From Echinostoma caproni (lineage: Eukaryota; Platyhelminthes; Trematoda; Plagiorchiida; Echinostomatidae), in contig UZAN01043280.1 in assembly GCA_900618425.1 (NCBI GenBank), positions 27,989-39,531 on the forward strand: 11,543 nucleotides of DNA, read 5' to 3'. Below the pieces are notes generated by a model that was not told the DNA's origin, did no database searches, and saw only the letters and a program-made list of their open reading frames with translations. Below are positions 8,302 to 11,543 of the stretch, one piece after another (the first letter of the stretch is position 1; the number at the start of each line of letters is the position of its first letter). The position numbers and the translations under genes are program-made.

Positions 8302-8659
8302 GTTGTAATCTACGCAATCCTGGGCAGGCAAGCAACTACGCACTCGCCTACATCAACACGAGCTTGCCCTCCAACGCAAAAACCCGAGGTCGAAAATCTA
8401 GAACCCTTGTGCACGGACAGGTCACGAGATCGCGATCGATAAGGCAAAGGCTGTGGCGCAAGCTAAGGGAGAACGAAGCATCCTCGAAGTTCTGCACTCG
8501 GTCAGGTCGTTCAACCGACGCTTCGAGATAGACAAACATTACGTCAGACTCGCGAAACCTGTGACAATTGATGGACTGATAAACGCACAAACAGCACACG
8601 AGCGCACGGTAATCCCAATATCTCGTTCGTTCCTAGTTGGGATCGAAACGTTACAATAA
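8302..8659 (+). pseudogene. GIY-YIG endonuclease remnant of the Penelope-like element
   Basis: The nuclease of these elements cuts target DNA. VVIYA at 8302-8316 corresponds to the first (GIY) strand. Twenty bases later QLRTRLHQHELALQRKNPRS starts (LRTRL from 8336), which normally follows the Y-I-G-Q-T block. The spacing is too short for the cysteine-containing loop and Y-I-G, so a deletion of the nuclease core is likely. A TAG at 8399 interrupts. GHEIAIDKAKAVAQAKGERS, then ILEVLHSVRSFNRRFEIDKHY, then a last segment to TAA at 8657 match the C-terminal part of the family. The 8453-8659 frame is the longest intact stretch and starts at a GTG within the domain, so it is a fragment and not an independent gene. 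Confidence 0.75.
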
Positions 8660-8660
8660 A
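8655..8660 (+). promoter_or_regulatory. AATAAA polyadenylation signal overlapping the final stop codon of the Penelope-like element
   Basis: The bases AATAAA occur in TTACAATAAAAC, with the TAA stop (8657-8659) inside the hexamer. A T-rich or GT-rich downstream element is not obvious before the microsatellite, so use as a processing site is unproven. Confidence 0.35.
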
Positions 8661-8696
8661 ACATTTTCAACTCAGTGCACGATTCCATTCTCTCTT

Positions 8697-8710
8697 GATA
8701 TATATATCAT

Positions 8711-8745
<35 letters not shown>
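8697..8745. repeat. AT dinucleotide microsatellite
   Basis: A GATATATATATCATATTG lead-in is followed by an uninterrupted TA tract from about 8715 to 8745. It begins about 40 bases after the last codon of the Penelope-like remnant and could form a cruciform or be length-polymorphic. Confidence 0.93.
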
Positions 8746-8748
<3 letters not shown>

Positions 8749-9377
8749 AGTAAAGGTAGGTTGTTTTGGGATAACTGCAAGCTTAGAACTGAAAATGGGC
8801 TGAATACCGCATGCAATGAACCGATACTGAGCCGAGGGTGTCACAAAAGATTTTAATTTCTTCGATAGATGAAGGATGAGCAGGACGGTATATCTAAATT
8901 CCGTTGTAAAAAACAGTACATAATTATAAACATGGGAACAAGTAACGGAATTAACGAACTTTTCACTGATCCGGTTTATTTTTTCATAAAACTTTGCAAT
9001 CGACTTTTTATACTACTTCATACCATCTACTACTGACTAACAGGCTATGTCGCAGTTCCAGGGATTTACCCACTTCTTCGAATTCCTGATGAGTGCGACC
9101 TAGCAGGTGATTGACTGTATTCTGCGTTCTCATGATTAGTCAAACGGGAATATAACTAATATTCTCCTGCACTCGTGCAATGCTCACCACAGATCATTCG
9201 GAATGGTGCTGAAATTCCGTGAAGTTTATCCCGGCACTGCAGTTGTATTCACCACAGACGTGCATCACTTCTGTAGTACGTCTGAAACGCTTATCGAATA
9301 CACTCAGTTGATGGGAAACGTTTTGCGCACGACCGTGTGGCAGACAGACTTGGGTACACAAGCCGAATTCGTCATAC
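8746..9377. other. intergenic stretch, nothing recognised
   Basis: No reading frame with a recognisable motif was found. The plus frame from 9203 and the minus frames overlapping it run into the TG microsatellite and carry long cysteine-valine or threonine-histidine tracts that only translate the repeat. Confidence 0.4.
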
Positions 9378-9408
<31 letters not shown>

Positions 9409-9409
9409 G
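9378..9409. repeat. TG dinucleotide microsatellite
   Basis: There are thirteen TG units at 9378-9403, then a single C interruption and GTGTG. The flanks share the word GCCGAATT (at 9362 and 9410), a short direct repeat around the tract. Confidence 0.95.
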
Positions 9410-11543
9410 GCCGAATTGGCATAAACCTTGCATAAGCTACTATCGGTAAGAGATCGCACGTCTGTTAAACCTTCAGTTGCTGTAGTAAGTGCACTGACTA
9501 NCATCTTCCTGCCTTGTCTTTGTTCTGATGATCACAAGCTACGGGACGAATTTCCGAGTACACGCGCTCCAAAACTTGCAACTATCCGCGAGCACTGGAT
9601 CAGCAAATGCTGGAATTACGTGAGTCAGGCCTGAACTGAGATTACATATACGTGCCCACACACTATTGATACACACCACAGTAATTCCAATNGTACTTTT
9701 GAAAATCCGCGAACCAATAGTAGGAAATTGAAAGGTCACGAAAAACTCATTCCTTTTTTTGTTATGCAGGCCATCGAGTGACTTTATGGTTACGTTTTGA
9801 TGGCTGTTATCAAACTGAATTCATCAGTGAGATGTCACGGTTAGAGGTCGAGAAATTATCAATTTTCGGACGGTAAATTTATGATAAGCAGAAAACGTTT
9901 GGTATATTTTGCAATCTTTTGTTCTAAAGCCTGAGAAGCTACTGTAAAGCCCGAAGTTATCTTGGGGAGGAACTTTCGCGATCCAAGTTTTTGCTTATTT
10001 GATCAAATTACGCTCATCAGAGCAACTTTAATTGAAACGGACAGCTTCAAAATATCAAAATCAGATCAGAAATTTTGTGACATAGTAATGCTTCTTAGGC
10101 CTCTTGACAGACGTTTTTGTTTTACCCTCTTTTCACTTGACGTGTCCAGTTGCGGCTAATCTAAATGGCTGTGTCAAGAGAGCAGTGTGGAGAACTTTGA
10201 TTTGATAATATTTACGCACGTGACATGCATCCAGGACAGAGACCATAGCAGAGCTGCGAGGCACAGTGAAATGTTGCAAAAAGATGGAAGCAGTTTCAAA
10301 TATTGGGTTCCAACACTAAATGCTCGTAGGCTGTTAATGTTGTAAAACCTCGATGACAAATTTCATTGGATAACACGTGCCAGCGTCTATGTATCCAAAT
10401 GTTTATTCTCAAGCCACACAAAGGTATAGCGAAATATATCCACCATTTTTTACGATTCTCTTATTATGGATCCCACAGAAATTTGCCAACAACTGCAGTT
10501 ACTCTCCTATTCTGATGTGGATTTGGCTGTATTAATATGCTGTGCAATATACCGAAAGTTCATATTTTTACTTGTCCTAACACACTAGCACTACCCCGTC
10601 AGGAGGTAATGATTGTAGTAGTAGTAGCAGTAATGCGCACAGTACTTGAAGTACAAACCACGCAATACGAATCCCGGAATACGAATGGAGGACTAGCAAT
10701 CACGGACTGGGCCCCACGTGGTCGAGACGTGAGGAAAAGGCCACAGGAATGATAGTTTATTTATAGGAAGAAATGAGGGCGATTGAATAATATGCCTAAA
10801 AGAAGATAATTGGTTATCCAGGCTTCCGCCAATCGCCTTCCAGTAGTGCTGGCATCATTCTGCTTCTGTCTGGACTGCACTGTCTCGGATTGGCTGACAC
10901 GATCTGCCTATGGTGTGTAGTTAGAAGCAGTGACACGTACGCGCGTCATTGACGTCACCTTTGAAATGTGATTGATGGCAGGTGTCCAAAGACTGTAACG
11001 CGCCGCTCCAGGGTAGGCGTCATCTCGTAAGCCTGGATTACCACAGGGAGTGATCGTCAAATCGATATCGCGGTTTTCTTTCCTACACACCTTTCCTCGT
11101 CTAGAGTCGTATCTTATTATTTGATAGTAATTGGTCATTTGTTTATACGCATATGTCGATCGAGTGATTTTTGTCGTTAAAATATGAACATACTGCTCAG
11201 CAGTGCAGTACGATGCAATGGTATTCTGTAAGCCTGTCTGTTCATTTTTCAAATGAGTGTTACAGCTTTAGTCGATCGTTCCTTTTCATTTTTACAATCT
11301 CGCCTTCCTCTTCATTATTTTAAAAGTACGTGTACAAATGATAAACCTAACAACTTTATTTTTTCTTATTACTAATTGAATATCTTTGCAGCCTCTTGCG
11401 CATTTCGTTTAGTAAAAAGGGGCAAATGAACTGAACACTATCAGTCTTAGTACAGTTGCGATAGAAAACGTAGAGTTCCCACCCACATGACGACAACAAC
11501 ATCAAGAACAAAAGATTCCGTGTCGATCAATAACTAATCAATT
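9410..11543. other. about 2.1 kb with no recognised gene
   Basis: The sequence contains unresolved bases at 9501 and 9692. Frames such as 9428-9634 plus, 9962-10159 plus and 11252-10908 minus lack recognisable motifs. A more GC-balanced block at about 10590-11080, containing a GTA triplet run and a palindrome-like CCACGTGG, stands out from its AT-rich flanks and may be an old dispersed repeat, but I cannot name it. The last 300 bases are AT-rich with no gene signal. Confidence 0.4.
10615..10629. repeat. short GTA trinucleotide run
   Basis: Four to five consecutive GTA units follow AATGATT and then break down into GCAGTAATG. The run is short and may mark the end of a dispersed repeat. Confidence 0.7.

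Larger units (their letters stand above)
7701..8660 (+). mobile_element. Penelope-like element, 5'-truncated, decayed
   Basis: Ordered blocks of a Penelope-like element protein are visible: FEAKAFEILQPRLWIRYADE (7701-7760), FTREQKKDRQLTFLDILLMR (about 7840-7896), TTVYRKLTTADRILNYNSNH (about 7916-7975), SNAYLRSSINACIR (about 8085-8130), then VVIYA and QLRTRLHQHELALQRKNPRS of the GIY-YIG endonuclease region, ending RFEIDKHYV and a final stop at 8657-8659. These elements are retroelements distinct from LINEs that combine a telomerase-like reverse transcriptase with a GIY-YIG nuclease. The N-terminal two thirds of the polymerase are absent. In-frame stops at 7800, 7911, 8084, 8163 and 8399, plus shifts, show that it is inactive. 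No terminal repeats were identified. Confidence 0.85.

Noticed and set aside
8453..8659. Open frame of 68 codons as an independent small gene
   Set aside because: It is the C-terminal part of the Penelope-like GIY-YIG domain, continuing upstream through a stop, and starts at a GTG with no start context.
9194..9504. Frames with long Cys-Val or Thr-His repeats
   Set aside because: They are translations of the TG microsatellite.
9477..9619. Possible exon ending at a GTGAGT donor (9620), preceded by a TTCAG acceptor
   Set aside because: The in-frame peptide has no recognisable motif, the tract contains an N, the pyrimidine tract is poor, and no phase-matched partner exon was found.
10908..11252. 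Minus-strand frame of 114 codons, the second longest in the window
   Set aside because: No motif, membrane segment or composition typical of a gene, and no splice context; treated as chance or repeat-derived.

Overview
The window looks like eukaryotic, intron-bearing, repeat-rich DNA, most likely from a flatworm and perhaps a fluke (trematode). I infer this from three things: decayed retrotransposons of types common in those genomes, one small two-exon coding candidate with consensus splice sites, and microsatellites. Single N bases at 9501 and 9692 suggest a draft assembly. No operons, bacterial genes, CRISPR array, rRNA or convincing tRNA were seen, and species assignment is inference only.

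Left third (1 to about 3060): two old non-LTR retrotransposons lie 5' end to 5' end. On the minus strand, from about 1340 down to the left edge, is the 5' half of an RTE-like element: leader, endonuclease and start of the inter-domain linker, with the reverse transcriptase lying outside the window. On the plus strand, from about 1490 to 3060, is a Jockey-like element: the tail of the endonuclease, the whole reverse transcriptase and the C-terminal region. Both are riddled with stops and frameshifts. The Jockey-like copy has lost its catalytic motif (FTDK where the family has F-A-D-D).

Middle (3061 to 7667): about 3735 to 4090 resembles a dispersed repeat. The best host-gene candidate is a pair of plus-strand exons (4837-4964 and 5145-5256) separated by a 180-base GT-AG intron. 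They encode about 79 residues of a charged, probably coiled-coil C-terminus that ends at TAA. An upstream exon at 4232-4327 is possible because its phase matches. The remaining 2.4 kb shows no recognisable gene.

Right third (7668 to the end): a 5'-truncated Penelope-like element (about 7701-8660) begins just after a TATC-type repeat. It carries the last part of a reverse transcriptase (YADE catalytic box) and a broken GIY-YIG endonuclease C-terminus. An AATAAA overlaps its final stop codon, and an AT microsatellite follows. From 8746 to 11543 I see only a TG microsatellite, a short GTA run and unassigned sequence.

The elements appear to be fossils of three independent retrotransposon lineages around or inside a host gene. 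I found no convincing new biological system. The items most worth checking are the host-gene exons and the flanks of the Penelope-like copy.
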